NCBI RefSeq assembly: GCF_032268605.1
Contig: NZ_CP130318.1
Span: 3,382,001-3,446,000 of the forward strand
DNA length: 64,000 bases
Reading direction: 5' to 3'
From: Paenibacillus aurantius
Lineage (GTDB): Bacteria > Bacillota > Bacilli > Paenibacillales > NBRC-103111
Shown: piece after piece, positions 34,699 to 42,841 of the stretch
Position numbering within the stretch: position 1 is the stretch's first letter
Layout of the letters: each line of letters opens with the position of its first letter
Made by a program: the position numbers and the translations under genes
Notes under the pieces: generated by a model
Databases searched by the model: none
Told to the model about the DNA's origin: nothing
Seen by the model: only the letters and a program-made list of their open reading frames with translations

Positions 34699-35826
34699 AT
34701 GAACAAAGGGACGGCTGTGCTAAGACAACAGAATGAAAAAAAGGCGCTGCGCCTTCTAAGGACAGCCGGAAGCCTATCCCGGCAGGAAATGGCCGAACGG
34801 CTCGGCCTGAGCAAAAATACGGTCTCCGTTATCGTCCAGAAGTGGATCGGCAGCGGAATCATCCGCGAGGGGGCTCCCGAGGATGCCGGCGGAGTGGGCC
34901 GCCCCCGAATTCCCCTTCAGCTTGTGCCCGGATGCTTCCAAGCGGTGGGCCTCGTGGTAGGCATGTCCTCGATCCGCTACACCGTGACGGACTACGGTTC
35001 CCTGGTTCTGGAGGAAAACCGGCGGTCCGTACAAGGCCTCTCCCCCGAAGATTACATAGAAGAGCTCGTCGCCCTTTGCCGTGAGCTGCTGGAACGTTAT
35101 CCGAATGTGATCGGGATCGGGGTGGCCGTTCCCGCCCTACTGGACCCGCTGACAGGACGGGTGCTGTCCTCCTCTCATCTGGAGTGGAAGAATATCCCCT
35201 TGAAGGAGAGAATGGACAGCCAATTGCCCGTCCCCGTTCTCGTGCTTAACAACGTCAAGGCGTCCGCTATGGCGCCCGTTCAAGCCACCCGGCTCGAAAG
35301 CGGGAAAAGCTCCTTCTATATGCGCATCGGAGAAGGTGTCGGCGGAGCCATTTTGCTGAACGGAGGCCTCTATTATGGGGAAAGCTGGACGGCCGGCGAG
35401 GTGGGGCATCTGTGCGTGGACCGCGAGGGACCCCGCTGCTCCTGCGGACGCAAAGGGTGTCTGGAAGCGCTGGTCTGCATTCCCCGCGTGCTGGAGCAAT
35501 TGGGGCACGAAGGCCGCGAATGGAGCGATGCGCTCGGAGACGGTACGATGGTGGCGGAGGGACGCTTCAATCGTACCCTGGCCGAAGCGGGGGGCCATGT
35601 CGGTTTTGCCCTCTCTCAAGTCGTCAATCTGCTCAATCCCCATTCGGTAACGATTGATTCCCCTTATGGGCGTTACCCGGCTTTCTGCGACGCCGTAAGG
35701 AAAGGCTTCGAGGATCAAGCCTTAACCGTCCCCGCTTCCCAAACCGGGTTTACCTTCACCCATCTTCCTAACGCTTCCGGCACTGGAGCCGCCTATGCCG
35801 TCATTCTGGAGTACGAGAAAGAATAA
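34699..35826 (+). CDS. ROK-family transcriptional regulator (NagC/XylR type)
   Basis: 375 residues. An N-terminal winged helix-turn-helix (SRQEMAERLGLSKNTVSVIV) precedes a sugar-kinase-like ROK domain with the zinc motif CSCGRKGCLEAL and GEVGHLCVD. It lacks nothing obvious of the family. It stands directly before nagB-nagA, so it probably represses them and responds to GlcNAc or GlcNAc-6-phosphate. Confidence 0.93.
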   Translation: MNKGTAVLRQQNEKKALRLLRTAGSLSRQEMAERLGLSKNTVSVIVQKWIGSGIIREGAPEDAGGVGRPRIPLQLVPGCFQAVGLVVGMSSIRYTVTDYGSLVLEENRRSVQGLSPEDYIEELVALCRELLERYPNVIGIGVAVPALLDPLTGRVLSSSHLEWKNIPLKERMDSQLPVPVLVLNNVKASAMAPVQATRLESGKSSFYMRIGEGVGGAILLNGGLYYGESWTAGEVGHLCVDREGPRCSCGRKGCLEALVCIPRVLEQLGHEGREWSDALGDGTMVAEGRFNRTLAEAGGHVGFALSQVVNLLNPHSVTIDSPYGRYPAFCDAVRKGFEDQALTVPASQTGFTFTHLPNASGTGAAYAVILEYEKE

Positions 35827-35850
35827 CCCTTTCCTGGAAAGAAAGGGTTT
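35825..35850 (+). terminator. Terminator between ROK regulator and nagB
   Basis: AACCCTTTC pairs with GAAAGGGTT, followed by T-poor sequence (TTGACG). Separates the regulator from nagB; read-through is likely possible. Confidence 0.55.
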
Positions 35851-35945
35851 GACGATGCGGACACCAGGTGGTATCGTTAGCTTAATTAGTCCTTGTTGAG
35901 GACAAATGGAGTTATAACCTTCGGATATAAGAAAGGAAGGCCGCC

Positions 35946-36722
35946 ATGTTCGAAAATTCCGCCCCCCTTAAAGAAGACAAGGTAGATCAGCTTGCCGTCA
36001 AAGTGTACGCCAGCCGCAAAGCCCTGGGCCGGGATGCCGCCCGCGAAGCTGTCTCGGAAATCAAGTCCCTTCTGGAGCGCCAGGAGCGAATTCGCATGAT
36101 CTTTGCCGCGGCTCCTTCCCAGAATGAATTCCTCGAAAGCCTCCGGACGGCCGAAGGAATCGACTGGAAGCGCATTACCGTTTTCCATATGGACGAATAC
36201 ATCGGGCTTCCCTCGGATGCCCCCCAACGGTTCGGAACCTTTCTCTGTCACGGCTTGTTCGATCATGTCAAGCCGGGCACCGTTAACCTGATCGACAGCT
36301 CGAACGAGCTCAAGGAGGAATGCAGCCGCTACGCGTCTCTCCTGCAGGAAGCGCCGATAGACATCGTGTGCCTGGGCATAGGAGAGAACGGCCACCTGGC
36401 CTTTAATGATCCTCCGGTGGCGGATTTCAAGGACAAGGCCCTGGTCAAAAGCGTCGAGCTCGATCTGGTTTGCCGCCAGCAGCAGGTGAACGACGGCTGC
36501 TTCCCGAATTTGGAGGCCGTCCCCACTCACGCGGTCACCTTGACCATCCCCGCCCTTCTGTCTGGGGGAAGGCTGTTCTGCATGGTGCCGGGACCGACCA
36601 AAGCAGCTGCCGTCAAACGCACCCTTAACGGTGACATTTCCACCGAATGCCCTTCAACCATTCTGCGCAACCACCCGGCCTGTACGCTGTACGTGGACAC
36701 CGACTCTTACGGGGAGGCTTAA
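35946..36722 (+). CDS. nagB: Glucosamine-6-phosphate deaminase-like
   Basis: 258 residues. The NagB active-site signatures TVFHMDEYIGL, GIGENGHLAFNDPP and the Phe/His-rich segment are present; the enzyme converts glucosamine-6-phosphate to fructose-6-phosphate and ammonia. The length is somewhat above the 240-266 range midpoint of NagB enzymes. A good AAGGAAGG precedes the ATG. It forms a two-gene operon with nagA, three bases downstream. Confidence 0.92.
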   Translation: MFENSAPLKEDKVDQLAVKVYASRKALGRDAAREAVSEIKSLLERQERIRMIFAAAPSQNEFLESLRTAEGIDWKRITVFHMDEYIGLPSDAPQRFGTFLCHGLFDHVKPGTVNLIDSSNELKEECSRYASLLQEAPIDIVCLGIGENGHLAFNDPPVADFKDKALVKSVELDLVCRQQQVNDGCFPNLEAVPTHAVTLTIPALLSGGRLFCMVPGPTKAAAVKRTLNGDISTECPSTILRNHPACTLYVDTDSYGEA

Positions 36723-36725
36723 GCC

Positions 36726-37907
36726 ATGACGACACAAGAGTCCTCCAGCCAAGTCGTTCACGGGCTTCACTACGCCACGGGCGATGCGGTGGCCGTCCGG
36801 ATAACGGACGGAGCCATCACTTCCGTCTCTCCCTTGCAAGCCGGAGAGGAGACAGCCGGCCGCGGCAAGCTGCCTTGGATCGGCCCCGGCTTGGTCGACC
36901 TGCAAATCAACGGCTTCCGCGGCAAAGACTTCAATACCCTCCCTCTCTCTTCCGACACAGTATGCGAGGTTACGCGAGAGGTATGGCAGGAAGGCGTCAC
37001 CTCCTACTTCCCTACGGTCATCACGAACGGAGATGAAGCCATCGCACAGGCCGTACGCTCCATTGCGGAAGCCTGCAGGAAGGATCCCGTTACGGCGGCG
37101 GGGATCGGGGGCATTCATCTGGAAGGTCCTTTTCTCTCCCCGGAGGACGGCCCACGCGGCGCGCATGACAGGCGATTCACGAAGGCGCCGGATTGGGACC
37201 TGTTCCAGTCCTGGCAGGAAGCGGCCGACGGCAAGATCCGCATCGTGACCCTGTCGCCGGAATGGCCCGGGACGTCAGCCTTTGTTGAGCAATGTGCGAA
37301 GAGCGGAGTGATCGTCTCGATCGGCCACACCGCAGCGGAGCCGGCCCAGATCCGGGAAGCGGTGAGCGCAGGGGCTACGCTCTCGACTCATTTTGGCAAC
37401 GGTGCTCATCTCACCCTGCCCCGCCATCCGAATTACTTGTGGGAGCAGCTGGCCGAAGACGGCCTGTCCACCTGCGTGATCGCGGACGGCTTCCATCTCC
37501 CCTCTTCTGTGCTGAAGGTGGTGCTGCGTACCAAAGGACGCCAAGCCATGCTCGTGAGCGACGCGGTTCACTTCAGCGGAATGGAGCCGGGGGATTATGT
37601 CAGTCATATCGGCGGCCAAGTTACGTTGACGGAAGAAGGCCGACTGCATCTGACGGGGAATGCCAAGATTCTGGCCGGTTCCGCCCAGATGCTGCCGTGG
37701 GGAATCTCCCACCTGGTGAAGGAGGAGCTGGCCACGCTGGCCGATGCTTGGGAGATGGCCTCCATCCGGCCCGCCGCTTTTGTAGGACAGCCGGCTTCTC
37801 AAGGCATGACGGCCGGAGCGCCGGCGGATCTGGTGTTGATGGATCAGAAGGACGGCCGTTTTCAGGTCCAAACCGTGTACAAGAACGGCCTGAAGGTTTG
37901 GGGATAG
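36726..37907 (+). CDS. nagA: N-acetylglucosamine-6-phosphate deacetylase
   Basis: 393 residues. The amidohydrolase motifs are visible: DLQINGFRGKDFN, GIHLEGPFLSPEDGPRGAHD (metal-binding Glu), IVSIGHTAAEP and STHFGNGAH (metal His residues) and LVSDAVHFSG (catalytic Asp). It removes acetate from GlcNAc-6-phosphate, feeding NagB. With the ROK regulator it makes a complete amino-sugar catabolic module next to the ABC/Tat locus. Confidence 0.94.
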   Translation: MTTQESSSQVVHGLHYATGDAVAVRITDGAITSVSPLQAGEETAGRGKLPWIGPGLVDLQINGFRGKDFNTLPLSSDTVCEVTREVWQEGVTSYFPTVITNGDEAIAQAVRSIAEACRKDPVTAAGIGGIHLEGPFLSPEDGPRGAHDRRFTKAPDWDLFQSWQEAADGKIRIVTLSPEWPGTSAFVEQCAKSGVIVSIGHTAAEPAQIREAVSAGATLSTHFGNGAHLTLPRHPNYLWEQLAEDGLSTCVIADGFHLPSSVLKVVLRTKGRQAMLVSDAVHFSGMEPGDYVSHIGGQVTLTEEGRLHLTGNAKILAGSAQMLPWGISHLVKEELATLADAWEMASIRPAAFVGQPASQGMTAGAPADLVLMDQKDGRFQVQTVYKNGLKVWG

Positions 37908-38064
37908 AGGGCATGAATATCGAAGCAGATTGCCGCGAGGCAGTCTGTTTTTTTATATCCGGTTCCAGCCGAATCCTTTTCCTTCATGAAACCCGGCTGA
38001 CTAAGAATCGTATACAAAGAAATAGAGCATTCCGTCTATTATCCTTGGAAAGGAGAAGATCCTT

Positions 38065-38505
38065 ATGAAACGGAACGCCGGCATTCTGCTCGTCTTTCTG
38101 TCCGCCCTCCTGCTCGGCGCCTGCTCCCTGTTGGATACAGCCAATCAGACCTTGGACTATGCCAATCAGGCAACCGGCCACTTGACCCGACTAAGCGATT
38201 TTGCACAGGAAGCCCCCCAGCAAATCAAAGAGGCGGCCACGAATCCGGACGCCAAGAAGGAGCTGGAGAACCGGCTCAACAGCATGAAACAGGACATCGA
38301 GCGGTTCAACGGGCTGGAAGCCCCCGCCGCGGCGAAGGAGCTTCACCAGCAGCTCGTCGCCAAGAACGAGGTCCTGCTCGGGCAAATAAATGACGTGGTG
38401 GATAACGGCCATCTCGCGCTCGACAAGCTGCAAAATTCCCAGATCATCCAAACGATCCAGGACGCCGCCGGGTTAATCGACCGAATTCAAAACCTTGGCT
38501 TGTAA
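38065..38505 (+). CDS. DUF6376-family lipoprotein
   Basis: 146 residues with a lipobox (LLLGACSLLD) and an otherwise helical mature region with coiled-coil-like heptads (residues 25-145). The pattern matches small DUF6376 lipoproteins of Bacillales whose function is unknown. AAAGGAGAAG precedes the ATG. It may be attached to the outer leaflet of the membrane. Confidence 0.8.
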   Translation: MKRNAGILLVFLSALLLGACSLLDTANQTLDYANQATGHLTRLSDFAQEAPQQIKEAATNPDAKKELENRLNSMKQDIERFNGLEAPAAAKELHQQLVAKNEVLLGQINDVVDNGHLALDKLQNSQIIQTIQDAAGLIDRIQNLGL

Positions 38506-38508
38506 CGG

Positions 38509-38534
38509 CCTCCCCGGGCGGGGAGGTTGTTTTT
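38509..38534 (+). terminator. Terminator of the lipoprotein gene
   Basis: CCTCCCCGGGCGGGGAGG hairpin followed by TTGTTTTT. Confidence 0.9.
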
Positions 38535-38561
38535 GTAATAGCTGTCCCGCCGTCTTCGACA

Positions 38562-38590
38562 CAAAAAAACGGGGGATCTCCGCCCCCGCT
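38562..38590 (-). terminator. Terminator of the GIY-YIG gene
   Basis: Minus-strand CGGGGGCGGAGATCCCCCG hairpin followed by TTTTTTT, overlapping the end of the GIY-YIG gene region. Confidence 0.75.
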
Positions 38591-38591
38591 C

Positions 38592-38960
38592 TTACTTCGC
38601 CTCATCCTCCGGCTCCTTATGATAGCCCCGTTCCCCGTATGGCTGCAGCTTCGCCATCCACGGCTTCAGAATCTGCTTCATCTCCCACTTAATATCCGTG
38701 ATTTCCTCGGCTTCCTTGCGTTCCAGAATCTCGTAATGGAAAGCCTCCGGGCCAAACTCCTTCCAATCTCTTTGGAGACCTGAGTTCATGTGCCGGCCCA
38801 TATCCAGCTGAGCCCGGATCGTCTCCCACTTGTTCTTCAAGTTCGGAAAGGCGGCAAGGTATCTCTTGCCGTTCGTCCGGTTGGTTATTTGGATAACCCC
38901 CATGTAGGTCTTGATCTGCTTGAATTCCTCGATCAGCTCTTTGCGCTTGGCTTTATCCAT
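38592..38960 (-). CDS. GIY-YIG nuclease-domain protein
   Basis: 122 residues. The GIY-like start YMGVIQITN and the following RYLAAFPNLKNKW, LQRDWKEFGPEAFHYEIL are typical of a GIY-YIG subfamily found in Bacillales. The first motif is degenerate (Met-Gly-Val instead of Gly-Ile-Tyr), so nuclease activity is uncertain. It follows the DUF6530 gene with one base spacing and is probably co-translated. Confidence 0.75.
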   Translation of the reverse strand: MDKAKRKELIEEFKQIKTYMGVIQITNRTNGKRYLAAFPNLKNKWETIRAQLDMGRHMNSGLQRDWKEFGPEAFHYEILERKEAEEITDIKWEMKQILKPWMAKLQPYGERGYHKEPEDEAK

Positions 38961-38961
38961 C

Positions 38962-39441
38962 TCAATACCCCATCTCCTTCAGCAAGCGGGACAGCGTGCG
39001 CAGCCGCTCCCCGATTAATTCATCGTCCTCTGCCAAAGCTTGGCTGAACAGCCGGATATCCTCTTGTATCCGCTCGTTGTTCGTGCACACGGAAACCGTC
39101 ATGGCATCTCCCTGCAGACCTATCCGGTCAAGGACCGGCTCTTCGGGATCATAAAGATGCTCGAAGCGGTAGGCTTCCCGAAAATGCTCCATAGCCCGGC
39201 AGATGAGAATGGACAGATCCAGCACCCGGTGCAGCGGCAGTTCCTCGGATTGCCGGGACCACTTCTCCCCGGTGTACCGCCAAACCTTGGCGGAAATGTC
39301 AAGCTTGCCTCTGTCGTTCCACTGGGCCAGACCCAGGGAAAGTCCCTTGGCATCGGTATGGTTGGCGAGTCTTCCGTCCACCTTCTCATAATTGTCGGAG
39401 ACGATGACAGGTTTGTGCTTAAGTGTCGTTGGAATGTTCAT
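38962..39441 (-). CDS. DUF6530-family protein
   Basis: 159 residues. The sequence pattern KHKPVIVSDNYEKVDGR and GLSLGLAQWNDRG agrees with a conserved Bacillales family of unknown function (DUF6530 as I recall it). No membrane segment or catalytic motif is visible. It forms a two-gene unit with the GIY-YIG protein. Confidence 0.7.
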   Translation of the reverse strand: MNIPTTLKHKPVIVSDNYEKVDGRLANHTDAKGLSLGLAQWNDRGKLDISAKVWRYTGEKWSRQSEELPLHRVLDLSILICRAMEHFREAYRFEHLYDPEEPVLDRIGLQGDAMTVSVCTNNERIQEDIRLFSQALAEDDELIGERLRTLSRLLKEMGY

Positions 39442-39583
39442 GGCGGTTCTCTCCGTTCCCTTTTACTCATTTACTAAATTACTAATTTACTAAATTCTTA
39501 AACGTATTGTAACCCGCGTCCTTCCTCCCGTCAACCCGGAGGCCAAAAACCTCCACGCTATCGCCAGAGCAGGAACAATAAAA

Positions 39584-39615
39584 AGAACCACAGAATCCTT
39601 AGATTCTCTGGTTCT
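39584..39615 (-). terminator. Terminator of the EF-G-binding protein gene
   Basis: A 14-bp stem (one mismatch) AGAACCACAGAATC/GATTCTCTGGTTCT with loop CTTA; the minus-strand tail is TTTTATTGTT. Confidence 0.88.
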
Positions 39616-39646
39616 CCTGTAAAGTACGACGTTTATCCGATCCGCG

Positions 39647-40300
39647 TCAACCGATTACGGTTTCAACAAACCGAAGCAGCGCCGCCATGTCCGTAATGTT
39701 TTTGTTGCACTCCTGACTATGCAGACACAGATAATTGCCTACCGCTTTGTAATAATCCGGGGATGCATTCTCGGGCCTCTTCTTAGAAATCGCCGAGAAC
39801 AAAGCCAGCTCCTCGTACCGGTTGCAAGCAAAACAGAAGCTTCTCTTGTTGGTCGGGGTAAAGCGTCCTTCTACGCCAACCAGCTGTCCGTCCAGAGGAA
39901 CGACCAGATACAGCTTGTTGGTCGCGATGTCCGTCCAGCCCAGGTAAGATAGGAAACGGTAGTCCAGAGAGCCTAGGTCCGGAAGCTTCAATTTCTTGTT
40001 CTTCGGAAAAAGCTTCTGTATCTGCTTGGCCGTCACGGTCGGGAAGGGCACCAAGTCATCCTCCAGCTCTTTCGTATACTGGTGGAAGTCCTCCGCCGTC
40101 TGCAGCCCGGCTACCCGCTCCAGCTTGCTCTTCTGCTCCGCGGTTGCTGCCGGAAACAGCTCAACGATCTTCGTCATAGTACTGTACTTGACCGTTTCCA
40201 GCACCTTCGGATCCGATGCCGTGCGGAGGGCATGCTGGTATGCTCCGGCCTGTTTCTTGATATAATTATATTCATGGTTTCTAATAAATGGTTCATTCAT
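39647..40300 (-). CDS. fusB: FusB/FusC-family EF-G-binding protein
   Basis: 217 residues, the family length. The C-terminal half carries the zinc finger CFACNRYEELALF and CLHSQEC (four-Cys/His set). FusB-type proteins bind elongation factor G and release it from ribosomes stalled by fusidic acid, giving resistance; chromosomal Bacillales homologues are of similar length. Preceded by a sigma-A promoter, a 15-codon leader ORF and complementary RNA segments, so expression is probably inducible. The symbol indicates family only. Confidence 0.88.
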   Translation of the reverse strand: MNEPFIRNHEYNYIKKQAGAYQHALRTASDPKVLETVKYSTMTKIVELFPAATAEQKSKLERVAGLQTAEDFHQYTKELEDDLVPFPTVTAKQIQKLFPKNKKLKLPDLGSLDYRFLSYLGWTDIATNKLYLVVPLDGQLVGVEGRFTPTNKRSFCFACNRYEELALFSAISKKRPENASPDYYKAVGNYLCLHSQECNKNITDMAALLRFVETVIG

Positions 40301-40339
40301 CGTTCTCAGCCCCTTATTTAGTGTTTCTATGTCATAAGG

Positions 40340-40436
40340 TGCAAAGCCAGATATTAGAAACGATCATTTCGCGCTTATCGGGCGATCACTCTTCTTACGC
40401 CCCATGCAAAGTATCGCCTCTACTTAGGCTTTGCAT
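40340..40436 (-). promoter_or_regulatory. Attenuator-like competing RNA hairpins before fusB-like gene
   Basis: In the leftward transcript, segment 1 ATGCAAAGCC (in the leader ORF, 40427-40436) can pair with segment 2 CTTTGCAT (40404-40411, 8 bp) or with segment 3 GGCTTTGCA (40340-40348, 9 bp), which lies about 40 nt before the start codon. The mutually exclusive pairings are the pattern of ribosome-mediated attenuation. Confidence 0.55.
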
Positions 40437-40471
40437 GAGTGGGAGCCGATCCGGCAATCTTTCCTTGCCAC
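40424..40471 (-). CDS. 15-residue leader peptide upstream of EF-G-binding protein
   Basis: GTG start at 40471 with AAGGAGGT seven bases upstream, encoding MARKDCRIGSHSCKA then TAA. The last codons coincide with RNA segment 1 of the hairpin set. A short ORF with such a strong ribosome binding site in front of a translation-factor resistance gene is a likely sensing leader. Confidence 0.6.
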   Translation of the reverse strand: MARKDCRIGSHSCKA

Positions 40472-40502
40472 CTTTACCACCTCCTTTTCCTGATGTGCCC
40501 CT

Positions 40503-40531
40503 ATTATAGAAAGTTCCCCATTGGCCGTCAA
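40503..40531 (-). promoter_or_regulatory. Consensus sigma-A promoter of leader/fusB-like unit
   Basis: Minus strand: -35 TTGACG (40526-40531), 17-bp spacer, -10 TATAAT (40503-40508). Confidence 0.8.
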
Positions 40532-40585
40532 TGGAAAAAACGGATATACGAAAGAAAGCTCCCTACGGAAGGGAGCGGGGATATT

Positions 40586-40959
40586 CTAATCTCTTACGGT
40601 GTCAAAGACCTCGGCGTCCTTCGGCTGGGATAACGACACCGGGAGCTTCAGCTGCATAAGCAGATCTTCCAGCTCTCCCCTCGTAATGGGCCTCGCGGAT
40701 TCCTTTAGCTCGTAGCCAAAGCGTCCGTTCACTTCCACAGTGGCCGTCCGAATATCCGATAGGCGGGAGATTCCTTTCTGGCGGACGCGAAGCTCCAGCT
40801 GATCGATGGTCATTCTTAATATCTTCATCTGGTTCCGATGGATAGAACGGTCACCAGCTCTAGCGGAGTCATTTCGGCGATGACCTTCTTGCCGGCGAGC
40901 CTTAACAGAAAGAACCCGCAAATAATGGTAACGGCGCCTTCATAGGCAAAGGTAAACAT
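40586..40959 (-). pseudogene. yetF: Decayed DUF421 (YetF-type) membrane protein gene
   Basis: A normal start (ATG 40959, AGGAGG ahead) opens a frame for 44 codons that match the N-terminus of DUF421/YetF proteins (FAYEGAVTIICGFFLLRLAG, EMTPLELVTVLSIGT) and then stops at TGA (40825). In another frame, 80 codons follow from 40828 and match the C-terminal domain (LRMTIDQLELRVRQKGISRL, ARPITRGELEDLL). Around 80-100 residues of the middle, including most membrane segments, are missing. An internal deletion with frameshift is the best reading. Confidence 0.8.
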
Positions 40960-41051
40960 GCTCCATCTCCTCCTGATGTCCTGCTTGAGAGCCAATATAC
41001 CCGCTAAAGAATGGAATTAGACGGGCGACGGCGGGGGAGAAGTTGCCCGGT

Positions 41052-42023
41052 TTAAGAGGCTCTATCCGGCAGCCGTTTGTTCTGCAGATGGTGGACTGCT
41101 TTGATGAACCGGACCGTTCCGGTCGCAGCGCGCATGACGATCGAATGGGTTTCCGCTCTTTCACCGGGCAGATATCGCACGCCCCCGAGCATAGCCCCGG
41201 GCGTGATTCCGGTGGCGGAGAACAAGACGTCGTCATGCCCGACCATGTCCTCGAGCGTCAATACCCGGGTAATGTCACCTACCCCCATCTTCTTGCAGCG
41301 TTCCCGTTCGGCTTCGTCGGCGGGCAGCAGCCTGCCCTGAAGCTCCCCTCCTAAGCATTGAAGAGCAGCGGCGGCCAGTACCCCCTCCGGGGCTCCTCCC
41401 GAGCCCAGATAAAGATCAATCCCGCTTTCCGGAAAAGCCGTTGCAATGGCCCCGGACACATCCCCTTGGCTTAGGAAGGAGATTCTGACTCCCGAGCTCC
41501 TCAGCTCCTCCGCCAACCCGGCGTGACGTTCCCGTTCCAGGATCATGACGGTCAGATCGGACAACGGCTTGCCGAGGCGTTCCGCCGCTTTTCTGACCGT
41601 TACGGCAGCTGGGTCGTTCAAGCTCAGGAAGCCTTTAAGCTCCGGACCGCAGGCCAGCTTCTCCATATAAATATCGGGTGCGTGCAGCAGGTGCCCCTTC
41701 GGGGCGACGGCGAGCACCGACAGCGCATTGTCATGCCCCTTGGCCACACTTTCCGTTCCCTCAAGCGGGTCGACCGCCACATCCACCTCCGGGCCCTGCA
41801 AATTTCCGACGGTTTCCCCAATATAGAGCATGGGGGCCTCGTCCATCTCACCTTCGCCGATCACCACCGTTCCCCGGATCGAAACGGTATCGAACATCGC
41901 GCGCATGGCCGTTGTCGCGGCATCGTCCGCCCGGTTCTTGTCCCCCCGCCCCATCCAGCGTGCGGAGGCCAGGGCGGCCAATTCGGTCACCCTTACCAAT
42001 TCCAGAGCCAGTTCCCGTTCCAT
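41052..42023 (-). CDS. glpX: Fructose-1,6-bisphosphatase class II
   Basis: 323 residues with the class II FBPase features: ALASARWMGRGDKNRADDAA near the N-terminus, VVIGEGEMDEAPMLYIGE, and the metal-binding DPLEGTESV. It hydrolyses fructose-1,6-bisphosphate in gluconeogenesis. It lies 14 bp behind the PPDK-regulator gene, so all three genes here serve glycolysis/gluconeogenesis switching. Confidence 0.95.
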   Translation of the reverse strand: MERELALELVRVTELAALASARWMGRGDKNRADDAATTAMRAMFDTVSIRGTVVIGEGEMDEAPMLYIGETVGNLQGPEVDVAVDPLEGTESVAKGHDNALSVLAVAPKGHLLHAPDIYMEKLACGPELKGFLSLNDPAAVTVRKAAERLGKPLSDLTVMILERERHAGLAEELRSSGVRISFLSQGDVSGAIATAFPESGIDLYLGSGGAPEGVLAAAALQCLGGELQGRLLPADEAERERCKKMGVGDITRVLTLEDMVGHDDVLFSATGITPGAMLGGVRYLPGERAETHSIVMRAATGTVRFIKAVHHLQNKRLPDRAS

Positions 42024-42037
42024 CTTCCATTCCCTCC

Positions 42038-42841
42038 TTATAGATAGGATCTTATGATTGAGGCGGTTTCTTCGATAGCCTTATGGGTGACGTCGATAAC
42101 CCGGCAGCCGAGACGGCGGAAGACCGAATCGGCGTATTCCAGCTCCTCCACTATTCTTCTGAGATCGGCATAGCTGGAGCTTCCCGGAAGTCCGACCGCC
42201 TGCAGCCTCTCCTTGCGGATATGCCCGAGCTTCTGGGCGTCCATGGTCAACCCGATGAGCTTACCCGGCTCCACCCGGTTCAGAACATCCGGCAGCTTGA
42301 CCTCCGGAACGATTGGCAGGTTGGCGGTCTTGACTCCGGTATAAGCGAGGAACATGCTGAGCGGGGTTTTGGAAGTCCGGGAAACCCCGAGGATAACGAG
42401 ATCCGCTTTGAGAAATGCATTCGTGTCCCGGCCGTCATCGCTTTTCACGGCGAATTCGATAGCCTCGATCCGGCGGTAGTACTCTTCATCGAGCTTCCGG
42501 AGAAGCCCGGGCTCGTGCCGGGGCTCGTTGTGGAACGTATCCACATACGCCTGCATCATCGGCCCCATAATATCAACGGCGCGCACGGAGAGGCGGATGG
42601 ATTCGGCCCTCATCATCTCGCGAAGCTCCGGCTGAACCAGCGTATAGGCGACAAAGCCTCCTTCGGCAGCCGCTTTCTCCATAAGAGCCCGAATTTCATC
42701 CTCCTGCTTCACATATCCGATCCTGCGGACGGTAACATGCAGGGAGTCAAACTGGCGAAGCGTTGCTTGTACGACGGCATCGGCCGTATCCCCGATCGAA
42801 TCGGAGCAGATGGTTACCGTTTGGCCTCCCGTTTTATTCAT
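42038..42841 (-). CDS. yqfL: PEP synthase/pyruvate-phosphate dikinase regulatory protein (DUF299)
   Basis: 267 residues from the ATG at 42841 (GGGGGGAAAGAAG upstream) rather than 42874. It begins ICSDSIGDTADAVVQATLRQF and contains the P-loop GVSRTSKTPLSMFLAYTG, both hallmarks of this bifunctional ADP-dependent kinase/Pi-dependent phosphorylase family. In Bacillus subtilis YqfL is encoded with CcpN and modulates its activity. It overlaps the ccpN stop by eight bases. Confidence 0.93.
   Translation of the reverse strand: MNKTGGQTVTICSDSIGDTADAVVQATLRQFDSLHVTVRRIGYVKQEDEIRALMEKAAAEGGFVAYTLVQPELREMMRAESIRLSVRAVDIMGPMMQAYVDTFHNEPRHEPGLLRKLDEEYYRRIEAIEFAVKSDDGRDTNAFLKADLVILGVSRTSKTPLSMFLAYTGVKTANLPIVPEVKLPDVLNRVEPGKLIGLTMDAQKLGHIRKERLQAVGLPGSSSYADLRRIVEELEYADSVFRRLGCRVIDVTHKAIEETASIIRSYL

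Noticed and set aside
35850-35945. NagR/ROK operator between regulator and nagB
   Set aside because: ACACCAGGTGGTA is a short palindrome, but with a single copy it cannot be distinguished from chance.
40586-40959. Two separate small genes overlapping at ATGA instead of one decayed yetF
   Set aside because: The second frame has no ribosome binding site and the two pieces match the two ends of one known family.
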